The notes beneath the pieces are model-generated. The model did no database searches and was not told where the DNA came from. It saw only the letters and a program-made list of their open reading frames with translations. The position numbers and the translations under genes are program-made. This document shows, piece by piece, positions 25,719 to 34,646 of a stretch of 64,000 bases of DNA (position 1 is the stretch's first letter; the number at the start of each line of letters is the position of its first letter). Origin of the DNA: Methylobacterium sp. J-088. GTDB taxonomy: Bacteria > Pseudomonadota > Alphaproteobacteria > Rhizobiales > Beijerinckiaceae. The stretch spans positions 27,014 to 91,013 of the forward strand of contig NZ_JAKSYH010000153.1 in assembly GCF_022829295.1 (NCBI RefSeq). Reading direction: 5' to 3'.

Positions 25719-28700
25719 TCACGCCGCCTTCTTGCCCCGCCCGGCGATCGTCACCAAGCTGCGCAGCACCTCGGTGGCGGTCTTGAGCCTTGCCGGGATC
25801 GTGGTCAGCTCGCGCACGAACACCACGCTCATGTCGGGCCGCACCTTCGCGAAGGAGGCCTGCTCGGCGACAAAGGCCACCAGCCCCTGCGGGTTGGCGT
25901 AGGATTTGTCGCGGAAATGGACCACCACGCCCTTCGGCCCGGCCTCGACCTTCTCGACGTTCGCCTTGAGGCACAGGATCTTGATCGTGCCGATCTTGAG
26001 GAGTTGCTCCACCTCGGGCGGCAGCGGACCGAACCGGTCGATCATCTCGGCCCCGAAACTCTCCATCTCGGCATCGTCCTGGATGGTGGCGAGCCGCCGG
26101 TAGAGCGCCAACCGCACCCCCAGATCCTCGACGTAATCCCCCGGGATCGTGACCGGCGCGCCGAGCGCGATGGTCGGCGACCACGCCTCCTCGGGCAGGT
26201 CCTCGATGCCGGCCTTGAGCGCGGTGACCGCGTCTTCCAGCATCTGCTGGTAGAGTTCGTAACCGACTTCCTTGATGTGGCCGGACTGGGCGTCGCCCAA
26301 GAGGTTGCCGGCGCCGCGGATGTCGAGGTCGTGGGAGGCGAGCTGGAAGCCCGCGCCCAGCGTGTCGAGGCTCTGGAGCACCTTGAGCCGCTGCTCGGCC
26401 TGGGCGGTGAGCTGACGGTTCGCCGGGGTCGTGAACAGCGCGTAGGCCCGGGCCTTCGAGCGCCCGACCCGGCCGCGCAGCTGGTAGAGCTGGGCGAGGC
26501 CGAACATGTCGGCCCGGTGGACGATCAGGGTGTTGGCGGTGGGGATGTCGAGGCCCGATTCCACGATCGTGGTCGAGAGCAGCACGTCGAACTTGCCCTC
26601 GTAGAAGGCCGTCATCACGTCCTCGAGCTGGCCCGCCGCCATCTGGCCGTGGGCCACCGCGACCTTGATCTCGGGCATCTCGGCGTCGAGGAATTTTTTG
26701 ACCTCCGCCAGATCCTCGATCCGGGGGACGACGTAGAAGGCCTGCCCGCCGCGGTAACGCTCGCGCAGCAGGGCCTCCCGGATGGTCAGGGGATCGAATG
26801 GCGTCACGAAGGTGCGCACCACCAGCCGGTCGACCGGGGGCGTGGCGATGATCGACAGTTCGCGCACGCCCGTCATGGCGAGCTGGAGCGTGCGCGGGAT
26901 CGGGGTCGCCGACAGGGTCAGGACGTGGACGTCCGCTTGGAGCGCCTTCAGCCGCTCCTTGTGGGCCACGCCGAAATGCTGCTCCTCGTCCACGATGATC
27001 AGGCCGAGATCCTTGAAGGCGATGTTCTTGGCCAAGAGCGCGTGGGTGCCGACCACGATGTCGACCGTGCCGGCAGCGAGCCCCGCACGGGCCTGCTTCA
27101 TCTCGGCCGCGGAGGCGAAGCGGGAGAGCTGCGCGATCTGGATCGGCAGGCCCTTGAAGCGCTCGGCGAAGGTCCGAAAATGCTGGCGGGCGAGCAGGGT
27201 GGTGGGCACGATCACCGCCACCTGCTTGCCGGAGATCGCCGCCGCGAAGGCGGCGCGCAGCGCCACCTCGGTCTTGCCGAAGCCGACATCGCCGCAGACC
27301 AGACGGTCCATCGGCCGGCCGGCATTGAGGTCGTCCAGCACCGCGTCGATGGCGTTGGCCTGATCCTCCGTCTCCTCGAACGGGAAGCGGGCGGCGAACT
27401 CGCCGTAAAGCCCCTCCGGCGCCTTGAGAGCGGGAGCCTTCCGGACGAAGCGCTGGGCCGCGACCTTGATCAATTCGCCCGCCATCTCCAGGATGCGGCG
27501 CTTCATCTTGGCCTTGCGGGCCTGCCACGCGCCGCCGCCGAGCCGGTCGAGGGCGACCTCGGCATCCTCCGACCCGTAGCGGGTCAGGAGCTCGATATTC
27601 TCCACCGGCAGGAGCAGCAGGCCGCCAGTATAGGCGAGTTCCAGGCAATCATGCGGGGCGCCGGCCGCATGGATCGTCTTCAATCCGGAAAAACGGCCGA
27701 TGCCGTGGTCGGCATGGACCACGATGTCGCCGGGCTGGAGCGCCTGCACCTCCAGGATCACGTCCTGGGGCCGCTTGGCCTTGCGCTTCTGGCGGACCAG
27801 CCGGTCGCCCAGGATGTCGCCCTCGGACACCACCGCGAGTTCGCCCGCGACGAAGCCGGATTCCAGGCCCCAGACCGCCACCGCCGCGTCGGTGCCGCGC
27901 TTCAGCGCGTAGACGTCGGTGAGCCGGGTGATCGCCACGGGCTTCTTGAGGCCGTGATCGGTGAGCACGCCGCAGAGCCGGTCGCGGGAGCCGTCGGACC
28001 ACGCGCCCAGGATCACATGATGACCGGATCCCTGGAGGTCGCGGATATGCGCCACCGCGGCGTCGAACACGCTGGTGTTCTCCTCGGCCCGCTCCGGCGC
28101 GAAGTTCCGGCCGGCCTTGGCGCCGCAATCGATCACCGCGCGCTCGGGCGAGTCGGGCTGGGCGAAGGGTGTCAGCCGCGCCACCGTGGCGGTGGCGATC
28201 CGCTCCTTCAGCTCGTTCGGCATTAGGTAGAGGGCGCGGGGCGGCAGCGGCTTGTAGGGGGCGACGCCGGCCTGCGGCGTCTTCATCGCGGCCTCGCGGG
28301 CCTGATAGTAATCCTGGACCAGCGCGATCCGTTCGGCGGCCGCATCCTCGACCTGCGGGTCGAACACCAGCGGCACGCCGCCGAGATAGTCGAACAGGGT
28401 GTCGAGGCCGTCGTAGAACAGCGGCATCCAGTGCTCGAGGCCGGCATAGCGCCGTCCCTCGCTGACGGTCTCGTAGAGCCGGTCGTCCCGGGTGGCGGCG
28501 CCGAAGCTCTGGATGTAGCCCTGGCGGAAGCGCCGGATCGTCTCGGTGGTGAGCTGGACCTCGCTCATCGGCATCAGGTCGAGCGAGCGGAGCTGGCCGG
28601 TGGTGCGCTGGGTCTCCGGATCGAAGGCGCGGATCGATTCCAGCGTGTCACCGAAGAAATCGAGGCGGATCGGCGCGGCTAAGCCCGGCGGCGACAGATC

Positions 28701-29318
28701 GAGGATGCCGCCGCGGACCGCGTATTCGCCCGTGTCGCGCACCGTCCCGGTGCGCAGAAAGCCGTTGGCCTCGACCCAGGCGACCACGTCGTCCATCGCC
28801 ACGACGTTGCCGATCGCCGCCGAGAACGCCTCCCGGGCGATGTGGGCGCGGGGCGGCACCCGCTGCACCAGGGCGTTGACGGTGGTGCAGAGGATGCGCG
28901 GGCGGTCCTCGGCCGAGCGGGTCCGGGCGAGGCGGGCGAGCGCGGTCATCCGGGCGGCGGCCGTGGCGGTGGTCGGCGAGACCCGGTCGTAGGGCTGGCA
29001 GTCCCAGGCCGGCAGGCTCATCACGTCCATCTCGGGCGCGACGAAGCCGAGCGCCGCCTGGAACGACGCCGAGCGCCCGGAATCGCGCGCCACGTGGACC
29101 AGCACGGCCGGGGCATCGACGGTGGGGGCCAGGGCGCGGGCGAGGTCGGCGAGCGCGAGCGCGTCGAACCCCTCCGGGGCGCTCGCCAGCACCGGGCTGT
29201 CGCCGCGCTTGAGGGCGTCGATCGCCTGGGCGAGGGCGGAGGATTTCGGCAGGGCGAAGCGCGCGACCTGCTGTTTGGCGGGCGCGGGCGCAGAAGGCTT
29301 CGGTTGCGGCTTGGCCAT
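25719..29318 (-). CDS. mfd: transcription-repair coupling factor Mfd
   Basis: Mfd releases RNA polymerase stalled at DNA lesions and recruits UvrA. The protein (1199 aa from the ATG at 29316-29318) has the UvrB-like N-terminal region (ALADLARALAP, AWDCQPYDRVSP). The RNA-polymerase-interacting domain follows (QPGDIVVHADHGIGRFSGL, then YLLPVEN-like ALLLPVENIELLTRY). The translocase motifs come next (CGDVGFGKTEVALRAA, IIVDEEQHFGV, LSATPIPRTL, YQLRGRVGRSKARAYA), and the C-terminal TRCF domain ends it. An upstream GTG at 29393 would add 25 residues. It is monocistronic, and a paired palindromic repeat lies upstream. Confidence 0.97.
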   Translation of the reverse strand: MAKPQPKPSAPAPAKQQVARFALPKSSALAQAIDALKRGDSPVLASAPEGFDALALADLARALAPTVDAPAVLVHVARDSGRSASFQAALGFVAPEMDVMSLPAWDCQPYDRVSPTTATAAARMTALARLARTRSAEDRPRILCTTVNALVQRVPPRAHIAREAFSAAIGNVVAMDDVVAWVEANGFLRTGTVRDTGEYAVRGGILDLSPPGLAAPIRLDFFGDTLESIRAFDPETQRTTGQLRSLDLMPMSEVQLTTETIRRFRQGYIQSFGAATRDDRLYETVSEGRRYAGLEHWMPLFYDGLDTLFDYLGGVPLVFDPQVEDAAAERIALVQDYYQAREAAMKTPQAGVAPYKPLPPRALYLMPNELKERIATATVARLTPFAQPDSPERAVIDCGAKAGRNFAPERAEENTSVFDAAVAHIRDLQGSGHHVILGAWSDGSRDRLCGVLTDHGLKKPVAITRLTDVYALKRGTDAAVAVWGLESGFVAGELAVVSEGDILGDRLVRQKRKAKRPQDVILEVQALQPGDIVVHADHGIGRFSGLKTIHAAGAPHDCLELAYTGGLLLLPVENIELLTRYGSEDAEVALDRLGGGAWQARKAKMKRRILEMAGELIKVAAQRFVRKAPALKAPEGLYGEFAARFPFEETEDQANAIDAVLDDLNAGRPMDRLVCGDVGFGKTEVALRAAFAAAISGKQVAVIVPTTLLARQHFRTFAERFKGLPIQIAQLSRFASAAEMKQARAGLAAGTVDIVVGTHALLAKNIAFKDLGLIIVDEEQHFGVAHKERLKALQADVHVLTLSATPIPRTLQLAMTGVRELSIIATPPVDRLVVRTFVTPFDPLTIREALLRERYRGGQAFYVVPRIEDLAEVKKFLDAEMPEIKVAVAHGQMAAGQLEDVMTAFYEGKFDVLLSTTIVESGLDIPTANTLIVHRADMFGLAQLYQLRGRVGRSKARAYALFTTPANRQLTAQAEQRLKVLQSLDTLGAGFQLASHDLDIRGAGNLLGDAQSGHIKEVGYELYQQMLEDAVTALKAGIEDLPEEAWSPTIALGAPVTIPGDYVEDLGVRLALYRRLATIQDDAEMESFGAEMIDRFGPLPPEVEQLLKIGTIKILCLKANVEKVEAGPKGVVVHFRDKSYANPQGLVAFVAEQASFAKVRPDMSVVFVRELTTIPARLKTATEVLRSLVTIAGRGKKAA

Positions 29319-29549
29319 CGGGTCTTTCGCGGGGGATCCCGCCGGGCGCGTCAGGGGCAGAGGTCGGGTGGCGTTAGCTGATCGGGGCGCCACGATAAAG
29401 CGTTCCCGGGGTCACGGCTGAGCGGACCCTATATGGCGGTTCTGCTGCAGTCACGGAACGGTTGTTGGGCTGCGATTCGGGGAAGCGCGCCGCTGCTGGA
29501 GAGACGACGCGACAGGGGGAGCACCGACGAACGTTCCGGACGCGACGAG

Positions 29550-29690
29550 CCCCCTCTCCCGTGCGGGAGAGGGTTGGGGTGAGGGGCGAGAACGCTCAGG
29601 ATCGAACATCGCCGCGCCGATAGAGCGCTCCTCTTCCTGAAGGCCCCGATCCCTCACCCTGTCCCTCTCCCGCACGGGAGAGGGGACCCG
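29550..29690. repeat. CCCTCTCCC inverted-pair repeat, copy 2
   Basis: The modules match those at 20824-20967: CCCTCTCCCGTGCGGGAGAG with GTTGGGGTGAGGG on the left, and CCCTCACCCTG with TCTCCCGCACGGGAGAGG on the right. The central part is diverged but keeps CTCAGGAT at the same place. The rest of the interval between mfd and the BrnA gene (29319-29549 and 29691-29837) shows no convincing gene. Confidence 0.8.
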
Positions 29691-29837
29691 CGCCTCGTCT
29701 GGCGATGACGGCGAGGAGCGCCGGATTACCGTCGGCCAAGCCCGCGATGGGGTCTTCACCGTCGTCTACACCATGCGTGGACCGGTGACGCGGCTCGTCA
29801 CCGCTTGGCCCGCGACCAAGAAGGAACCGCGCACGCT

Positions 29838-30185
29838 ATGGCGCATGCTGACGCGATCACCTTCACCCGCTTGGCGGACGGTACAATGCTGCAGCGGCAG
29901 CCCGACTGGACGTTCCGGCCTGTCGCCACCGGCAGCGACCGTGGACAGCTCGCGGCGCTCACCGAGGAGGCGATCGAGCACATGAGCGCCTTCGACCCGG
30001 ACCATCCCGGGCTCGACGACGCCTTCTGGGACGATTCCACAGTGGGCTCGCCGGACAGGGAGGCGGTCTCAATCCAGCTGGATAGCGACGTGCTGCGCTA
30101 CTTCCGACGCGCCGGCCGGGGCTATCAGGCACGGATCAACGCGGTGCTGCGGCGCCACATGCTCGCGGTCGGGAAGGGCCGCTGA
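29838..30185 (+). CDS. BrnA-family antitoxin-like protein (no BrnT partner)
   Basis: The 115-aa protein ends in a ribbon-helix-helix-like BrnA domain: VSIQLDSDVLRYFRRAGRGY followed by QARINAVLRRHM. An acidic linker precedes it (LTEEAIEHMSAFDPDHPG). BrnA normally binds and represses the ribonuclease toxin BrnT, encoded just upstream in the same operon. Here the 500 bases upstream contain only a repeat element, and the downstream gene is on the other strand, so this is an orphan. It may act as a free-standing repressor or pair with a distant toxin. The ATG at 29838 is used; the domain sits well inside whichever start is right. Confidence 0.78.
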   Translation: MAHADAITFTRLADGTMLQRQPDWTFRPVATGSDRGQLAALTEEAIEHMSAFDPDHPGLDDAFWDDSTVGSPDREAVSIQLDSDVLRYFRRAGRGYQARINAVLRRHMLAVGKGR

Positions 30186-30206
30186 GCGCTTTCCCGACCG
30201 GGCTCC

Positions 30207-30437
30207 TCACGCGTCGGGCCCGACGATCTCGGCCAGCGCCGCCTCGACCCGGCCGCGGAAGAAATCCGCGTTGGGCATGTCCTGCGTCATCGCCTCCGCG
30301 CGGGCCGTGGCCTGCCGCAGGATCTCGCCGCGGAGCGCCGGATCGGAGCGCTCCATCATCTCCAGCATGATTCGCACCACCAGTTCGGTGGCGATCGAGC
30401 GGGCCGGGTGGTCGTAATTGGGCTTGGGTTCGTCCAT
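30207..30437 (-). CDS. hypothetical protein, 76 aa
   Basis: This small acidic helical protein begins at the ATG at 30435-30437. Visible segments are ARSIATELVVRIMLEMMER, LRGEILRQATARAEAM and FFRGRVEAALAEIVG. No signal, membrane segment or known family is evident. It follows sdhE on the same strand by 23 bases, so the two are probably co-transcribed. Composition and codon use support a real gene; function unknown. Confidence 0.6.
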   Translation of the reverse strand: MDEPKPNYDHPARSIATELVVRIMLEMMERSDPALRGEILRQATARAEAMTQDMPNADFFRGRVEAALAEIVGPDA

Positions 30438-30460
30438 GTCAGGCACTCTGGCGGTCCCTC

Positions 30461-30757
30461 TCAGGAATGGATCGGCGCATCGTGCCGGTGAAACGCGCGC
30501 ACGCGCTGCCAGACCGACGTGTCGTAGTTCGAGGGTGTCTCGACCTCGCCGGTGAGCCACTTGAACAGGTCGCGGTCCGGCACCTCGATCAGCGCCTCGA
30601 ACTGGTCGAGTTCCGCCTCCGACAGGGTGCCGATCTCGGCATCGGCGAAGCGGCCCATGATCAGATCCATCTCGCGGATGCCCCGGTGCCAGGCGCGGAA
30701 GAGGAGGCGGCGGCGGCGCGGATCGAGGTCGGCGCTGGTGCGGGTGGTGCCGGACAT
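30461..30757 (-). CDS. sdhE: succinate dehydrogenase assembly factor SdhE
   Basis: This 98-aa protein belongs to the SdhE/Sdh5 (DUF339) family, which assists covalent FAD attachment to the succinate dehydrogenase flavoprotein in the cytoplasm. The diagnostic RGxxEMD motif is in AWHRGIREMDLIMGRFAD. It is followed by LSEAELDQFEALIEVPDRDL and FKWLTGE, as in the family. The ATG at 30755-30757 is used. It is divergent from the quinone oxidoreductase gene and followed by a small co-oriented gene. No sdh structural genes are nearby. recG, which often flanks sdhE in Rhizobiales, lies about 19 kb away. Confidence 0.93.
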   Translation of the reverse strand: MSGTTRTSADLDPRRRRLLFRAWHRGIREMDLIMGRFADAEIGTLSEAELDQFEALIEVPDRDLFKWLTGEVETPSNYDTSVWQRVRAFHRHDAPIHS

Positions 30758-30947
30758 TTTCTTCGGGACTTCCGGTCGGAGGGACGGGCGGGCGTTCACG
30801 CCAAGATAGGCGGCCATCCGGCGAGGATCCAGGATCCGGCCCCGGAGGCCCCGCGGGGCGAGGGCCAAAAAGCAATTGCCTCCGCCCGACGCTTCGTTAT
30901 CTCGAAGGGCCAACGCCCCGCACGGGGCGGCGAGCGGGAGTCCAGCG

Positions 30948-31925
30948 ATGCCGAAGGCGATCCGGGTCTACGAGTACGGCGGCCCCGAGGTGATGAAGTT
31001 CGAGGACGTCCCCCTGGCCGAGCCCGGCCCCGGCCAGATCCGGGTCCGCCAAGCGGCCATCGGCGTCAACTTCATCGACATCTACTTCCGCACCGGCGCC
31101 TACAAGTCGCCGCACCTGCCCTACACCCCCGGCAAGGAGGGCGCCGGCACCGTCACGGCGGTCGGCGAGGGCGTAACCCAGTTCAAGCCGGGCGACCGGG
31201 TCGCCTACGGCTCGGTGGCGGATGGCTGCTACGCCGAGGAGCCGGTGGTCGCGGCCTCAGCGGCCGTGCCGATCCCCGACGGCGTCGACGAGCAGACCGC
31301 CGCCGCCATGATGCTCAAGGGCCTGACCGTCGAGTACCTGCTGCACCGGACCTATGCGGTGAAGCCCGGCGACACGATCCTGTGGCAGGCGGCCGCCGGC
31401 GGCGTCGGCCTGATCGCCTGCCAATGGGCCAAGCACCTCGGCGCCACGGTGATCGGCACCGCCGGCAGCCCCGAGAAGGCGGAACTCGCCAAGCAGAATG
31501 GCTGCGACCACGTCATCCTGTACCGCGAGGAGGATGTCGCCAAGCGGGTGCGCGAGATCACCGGCGGCAAGGGCGTGCCGGTGGTCTATGACGGCGTCGG
31601 GCAGGCGACCCTGATGGGCTCGCTCGACAGCCTCGCGCCGCTTGGCCTGCTGGCGAGCTTCGGCTCGGCCTCCGGGGCGATCACCGGGCTCGACCTCGGC
31701 CTGCTCGCCCCGCGCGGCTCGCTCTACGTGACCCGCCCGACGCTGGCGACCTTCTCGTCCAACCGCGCCACCCTGGAGGAGGCCGCCGCCCGCCTGTTCG
31801 CGGTGGTCGGCCACGGCGCGGTGAAGATCGCGGTCAACGCCACCTACCCGCTGGCCGAGGCGCAGCAGGTGCATCGCGACCTCGCGGGCCGGGAGACCAC
31901 CGGCTCGATCGTGATGCTGCCGTGA
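30948..31925 (+). CDS. zinc-independent NADPH:quinone oxidoreductase (MDR superfamily)
   Basis: This 325-aa protein belongs to the medium-chain dehydrogenase/reductase superfamily, QOR branch. The N-terminal catalytic domain begins MPKAIRVYEYGGPEVMKFED and contains IGVNFIDIYFRTGAYK and LPYTPGKEGAGTV. The cofactor domain has WQAAAGGVGLIACQWAKHLG, the AAGGVG-type motif for NADPH. The structural and catalytic zinc ligands of alcohol dehydrogenases are absent, as expected. It reduces quinones by one electron or acts on other carbonyls in the cytosol. Its stop overlaps the GTG start of pncA, so the two are coupled. Confidence 0.92.
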   Translation: MPKAIRVYEYGGPEVMKFEDVPLAEPGPGQIRVRQAAIGVNFIDIYFRTGAYKSPHLPYTPGKEGAGTVTAVGEGVTQFKPGDRVAYGSVADGCYAEEPVVAASAAVPIPDGVDEQTAAAMMLKGLTVEYLLHRTYAVKPGDTILWQAAAGGVGLIACQWAKHLGATVIGTAGSPEKAELAKQNGCDHVILYREEDVAKRVREITGGKGVPVVYDGVGQATLMGSLDSLAPLGLLASFGSASGAITGLDLGLLAPRGSLYVTRPTLATFSSNRATLEEAAARLFAVVGHGAVKIAVNATYPLAEAQQVHRDLAGRETTGSIVMLP

Positions 31926-32548
31926 CACCCGGCGCCTCCGACCTGCTCCTCGTGATCGACGTGCAGGTCGATTTCCTTCCGGGCGGGGCGCTCCCCGTCC
32001 CGGAGGGCGACGCGGTGGTCGGGCCGATCAATGCGCTGCAGGGCCGCTTCCGGAATGTGGCCCTGACGCAGGACTGGCACCCGGCCGACCACGTCTCCTT
32101 CGCGGACAACCATGCCGGGCGGGCCCCGTTCGAGCGCGTGGCGCTCCCCTACGGCGCGCAGGTTCTGTGGCCCCGGCACTGCGTCCAGGGCAGCCCGGGC
32201 GCGGCGTTCGCGCCGGGGCTCGCCACCGACCGGGCGGGGCTCGTGATCCGGAAGGGGCTGGATCCCCGGATCGACAGCTACTCGGCCTTCCTGGAGGCCG
32301 ACCGGACCGCCCGCACCGGGCTCGCCGGGGCGCTCCGGGAACGCGGGATCACCCGGGTCGTCCTGTGTGGGCTCGCCACCGATTTCTGCGTGGCCTGGAG
32401 CGCGCTGGATGCCCGCGCGGCGGGCTTCGACGTCTGCGTGGCGGCGGATGCGGTGCGCGGGATCGACGTCGAGGGGTCGCTCGCCGACGCCTGGGCGCGG
32501 ATGGAGGCGGCGGGCGTCCTCCGGATCGCGGCGGCGGAGATCGGCTGA
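31922..32548 (+). CDS. pncA: nicotinamidase (pyrazinamidase)
   Basis: PncA hydrolyses nicotinamide to nicotinate in NAD salvage. The 208-aa protein has the catalytic Asp13 in LLVIDVQVDF, metal ligands Asp51, His53 and His57 in DWHPADH, the catalytic lysine in VIRKG, and the nucleophile Cys in ATDFCVAW. HCVQGSPGAAF is typical too. The start is the GTG at 31922, overlapping the stop of the oxidoreductase gene (GTGA), which implies translational coupling. It is cytoplasmic and complete. Confidence 0.94.
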   Translation: MTPGASDLLLVIDVQVDFLPGGALPVPEGDAVVGPINALQGRFRNVALTQDWHPADHVSFADNHAGRAPFERVALPYGAQVLWPRHCVQGSPGAAFAPGLATDRAGLVIRKGLDPRIDSYSAFLEADRTARTGLAGALRERGITRVVLCGLATDFCVAWSALDARAAGFDVCVAADAVRGIDVEGSLADAWARMEAAGVLRIAAAEIG

Positions 32549-32647
32549 GCGCCCGCATCGCCCGGGAGGCGAACCGCCGCACGGCAGGCGGGCGACCGTC
32601 CCGGCCCCGAAGCGTTGGCCCGGCTCCAGCATCCGACAGGAGCCAGC

Positions 32648-32848
32648 ATGTCAAGCAAGCACCCCAAGACCGCGACCCCCACGGATGCCGACCTCAAGGG
32701 CAATCCCGGCATCGGCACCTCGAAGGGCATGAGCGGCGCCGACCCGGCGGATCTGCAGGCCGATTCGACCTTCGAGGGCGACGTGGACAACGAGACGAAG
32801 GTGGATGGCGGCATCGACCCGGATCACCGCCCGCGCAAGAACGCCTGA
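32648..32848 (+). CDS. small hydrophilic hypothetical protein, 66 aa
   Basis: This very polar, glycine- and aspartate-rich protein (for example NPGIGTSKGMSGADPAD, then KVDGGIDPDHRPRKN) has no hydrophobic segment and is probably intrinsically disordered. The ATG at 32648 has ACAGGAG nearby upstream. It stands about 100 bases after pncA on the same strand. Small hydrophilic proteins of this look are often stress-related, but no family is recognised and that is only a guess. Confidence 0.6.
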   Translation: MSSKHPKTATPTDADLKGNPGIGTSKGMSGADPADLQADSTFEGDVDNETKVDGGIDPDHRPRKNA

Positions 32849-32906
32849 GCGTTCGCAACCTCACGTCGGCCCGAGCGCCGATTGGGCGCCCGGGCCTGCG
32901 ATTCGT

Positions 32907-33164
32907 TCAGCGGACCGTGTTGCGGGCCGGAGCCTTCCGCCCATGCGGGGTGGGCGCGACGGTCGGGGCCGCGATGGAGCTGGTGACGATCCGATCCTCG
33001 TCACCGGGGGTTGGCACGTAGAGGCGCCCGGGGCTCGCGGTGTTGCCCATCAGGAGCGCCGTGTTGGAGGCGCCAAAGGCGGCATTGCCATCCGCGAGGG
33101 CGGCGCCGGCCGGGAGGGTCAGGGTCAGCGCGCAGGCGGCGATCAGCGAAGCGGGCTTCGACAT
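32907..33164 (-). CDS. small secreted hypothetical protein, 85 aa
   Basis: The protein begins with a clear signal peptide (MSKPASLIAACALTLTLPAG, cleavage after AALA). A short polar mature part follows (FGASNTALLMGNTASPGRLY), with a basic end. The ATG at 33162-33164 has GGAAGGA upstream. It is located between the small hydrophilic gene and dinB. The mature protein, about 60 residues, is probably periplasmic. No family is recognised. Confidence 0.6.
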   Translation of the reverse strand: MSKPASLIAACALTLTLPAGAALADGNAAFGASNTALLMGNTASPGRLYVPTPGDEDRIVTSSIAAPTVAPTPHGRKAPARNTVR

Positions 33165-33318
33165 GGGGGAGGGTCCTTCCATTCCGGCGGCGCCCGTCCG
33201 TACGGTGCCGCACGCCGTGTCCTCAATCTGGGGTGGCCTCGCCGGACCGAAAGTGCGGCATCGCACAATAGGCGCCGCGTCGCAGCATAAGACTTGTAAC
33301 CTAAAATTGATCAGACGG

Positions 33319-34401
33319 CTAAATCTCTAACCCGAGTTGCATCGGCGCCTCATCCTCCCCCTGGGCGAAGCCCGACAGCGACACGCCGATCAGCCGCGCG
33401 CTGCGCCGCAGGGGAAACAGTCCGGCGAGCAGATCGAGGCCGATCCGCTCCAGGCTCGCCCGGTCGGGCACGGGGGCGACGAGCGATTTCGCCCGGGTGA
33501 CCTGGGCAAAATCCGAGAACTTGAGCTTCAGGGTCACGGTCCGGCCGCGCATGCCCTTGGCGACGGCGCCGGCCCAGACCTTGTCCAACAGGGGCGCCAG
33601 CCGGGCGGCCAGGACCTCGAAGGCGGCGGTGTCCTCCGAGAAGGTTGTCTCGGCGCCGATCGACTTGCGCACCCGGTGGGCGCGCACCGGCCGCGCGTCG
33701 ATGCCGCGGGCGACCGCGTGGTAGTACGCCGCCGACGAGCCGAAGATCTCGCGCAGGCGCTCCGGCGCCCAGGCGCGCAGGTCCGCCCCGGTGTGGATCC
33801 CGAGCCGCTTCATCTTGGCCTCGGTGACCGGGCCGACCCCGTGGAACCGGCCGATCGGCAGTTCGGCCACGAAGTCCGGCCCCATGGCGGGGGTGATGAC
33901 GAACAGGGCGTTCGGTTTCTTGTGGTCGGAGGCCACCTTGGCCAGGAACTTGTTGTACGAGACCCCGGCCGAGGCCACGAGCCCGGTGCGCTCCAGGATC
34001 TCGGCCCGGATCGCCTTGGCCACGGCGGTGGCGGTGGGCAGCCCCAGAAGATTCTCGGTGACGTCGAGATAGGCCTCGTCGAGGGCCACCGGTTCGATCA
34101 GCGCCGTGTGCCGGGCGAAGACCGCGCGGATCTCCTCCGAGACCCCCCGGTAGACCTCGAAGCGCGGCTTCACGAACAGCAGGTCCGGACAGAGCCGCCG
34201 GGCGGTGGCCGACGGCATGGCCGAGCGGACGCCGAACGTGCGCGCCTCGTAGCTCGCCGCCGCCACCACGCCCCGCTCCCGCGAGCCGCCCACCGCCAGG
34301 GGTTTGCCGCGCAAGGACGGGTCGTCGCGCTGCTCCACGGAGGCGTAGAACGCGTCCATGTCGATGTGGATGATTTTTCGGAGCGCGACCTCCGGATCCA
34401 T
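33319..34401 (-). CDS. dinB: DNA polymerase IV (Y-family)
   Basis: DinB is an error-prone translesion polymerase. The 360-aa protein shows the palm motif IIHIDMDAFYASVEQRDDP with catalytic Asp and Phe steric gate, GVVAAASYEARTFGVRS, the second acidic motif ALDEAYLDVTE, and GVSYNKFLAKVASDHKKP. The helix-hairpin-helix LPIGRFHGVGPVTEAKM and a little-finger domain follow. The C-terminal QLGLEI may serve as a sliding-clamp contact. The ATG at 34399-34401 is used. It is monocistronic. Motifs are intact, so activity is likely. Confidence 0.95.
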   Translation of the reverse strand: MDPEVALRKIIHIDMDAFYASVEQRDDPSLRGKPLAVGGSRERGVVAAASYEARTFGVRSAMPSATARRLCPDLLFVKPRFEVYRGVSEEIRAVFARHTALIEPVALDEAYLDVTENLLGLPTATAVAKAIRAEILERTGLVASAGVSYNKFLAKVASDHKKPNALFVITPAMGPDFVAELPIGRFHGVGPVTEAKMKRLGIHTGADLRAWAPERLREIFGSSAAYYHAVARGIDARPVRAHRVRKSIGAETTFSEDTAAFEVLAARLAPLLDKVWAGAVAKGMRGRTVTLKLKFSDFAQVTRAKSLVAPVPDRASLERIGLDLLAGLFPLRRSARLIGVSLSGFAQGEDEAPMQLGLEI

Positions 34402-34646
34402 CGCCGCCTCAAAGATCCGCGGTTAGTTCCCGTTCTGTTCTGAAAGAGCGCGGCGGAGCGCTGGGGTCAAGGCGTGTTGAATGGGGCTCAACAGGGAAGT
34501 TCCACCCAGCCACCTCATCCTGGGGCGCCCGCGTCAGCGAGCCTCGAAGGAGGGCTCCAGGGATCGCGCGGCCAGCTGGAGGGCTTCTTCGAGGCCTGCG
34601 CTACGCTCCAGCGCCTCAGCGACTGTGCCCATTCCGTCAGGCGCGC

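Noticed and set aside
25917..28226. 769-codon plus-strand open frame
   Set aside because: It lies entirely antisense to mfd and is Asp/Gly/Arg/His-rich, as expected for the complement of a high-GC gene.
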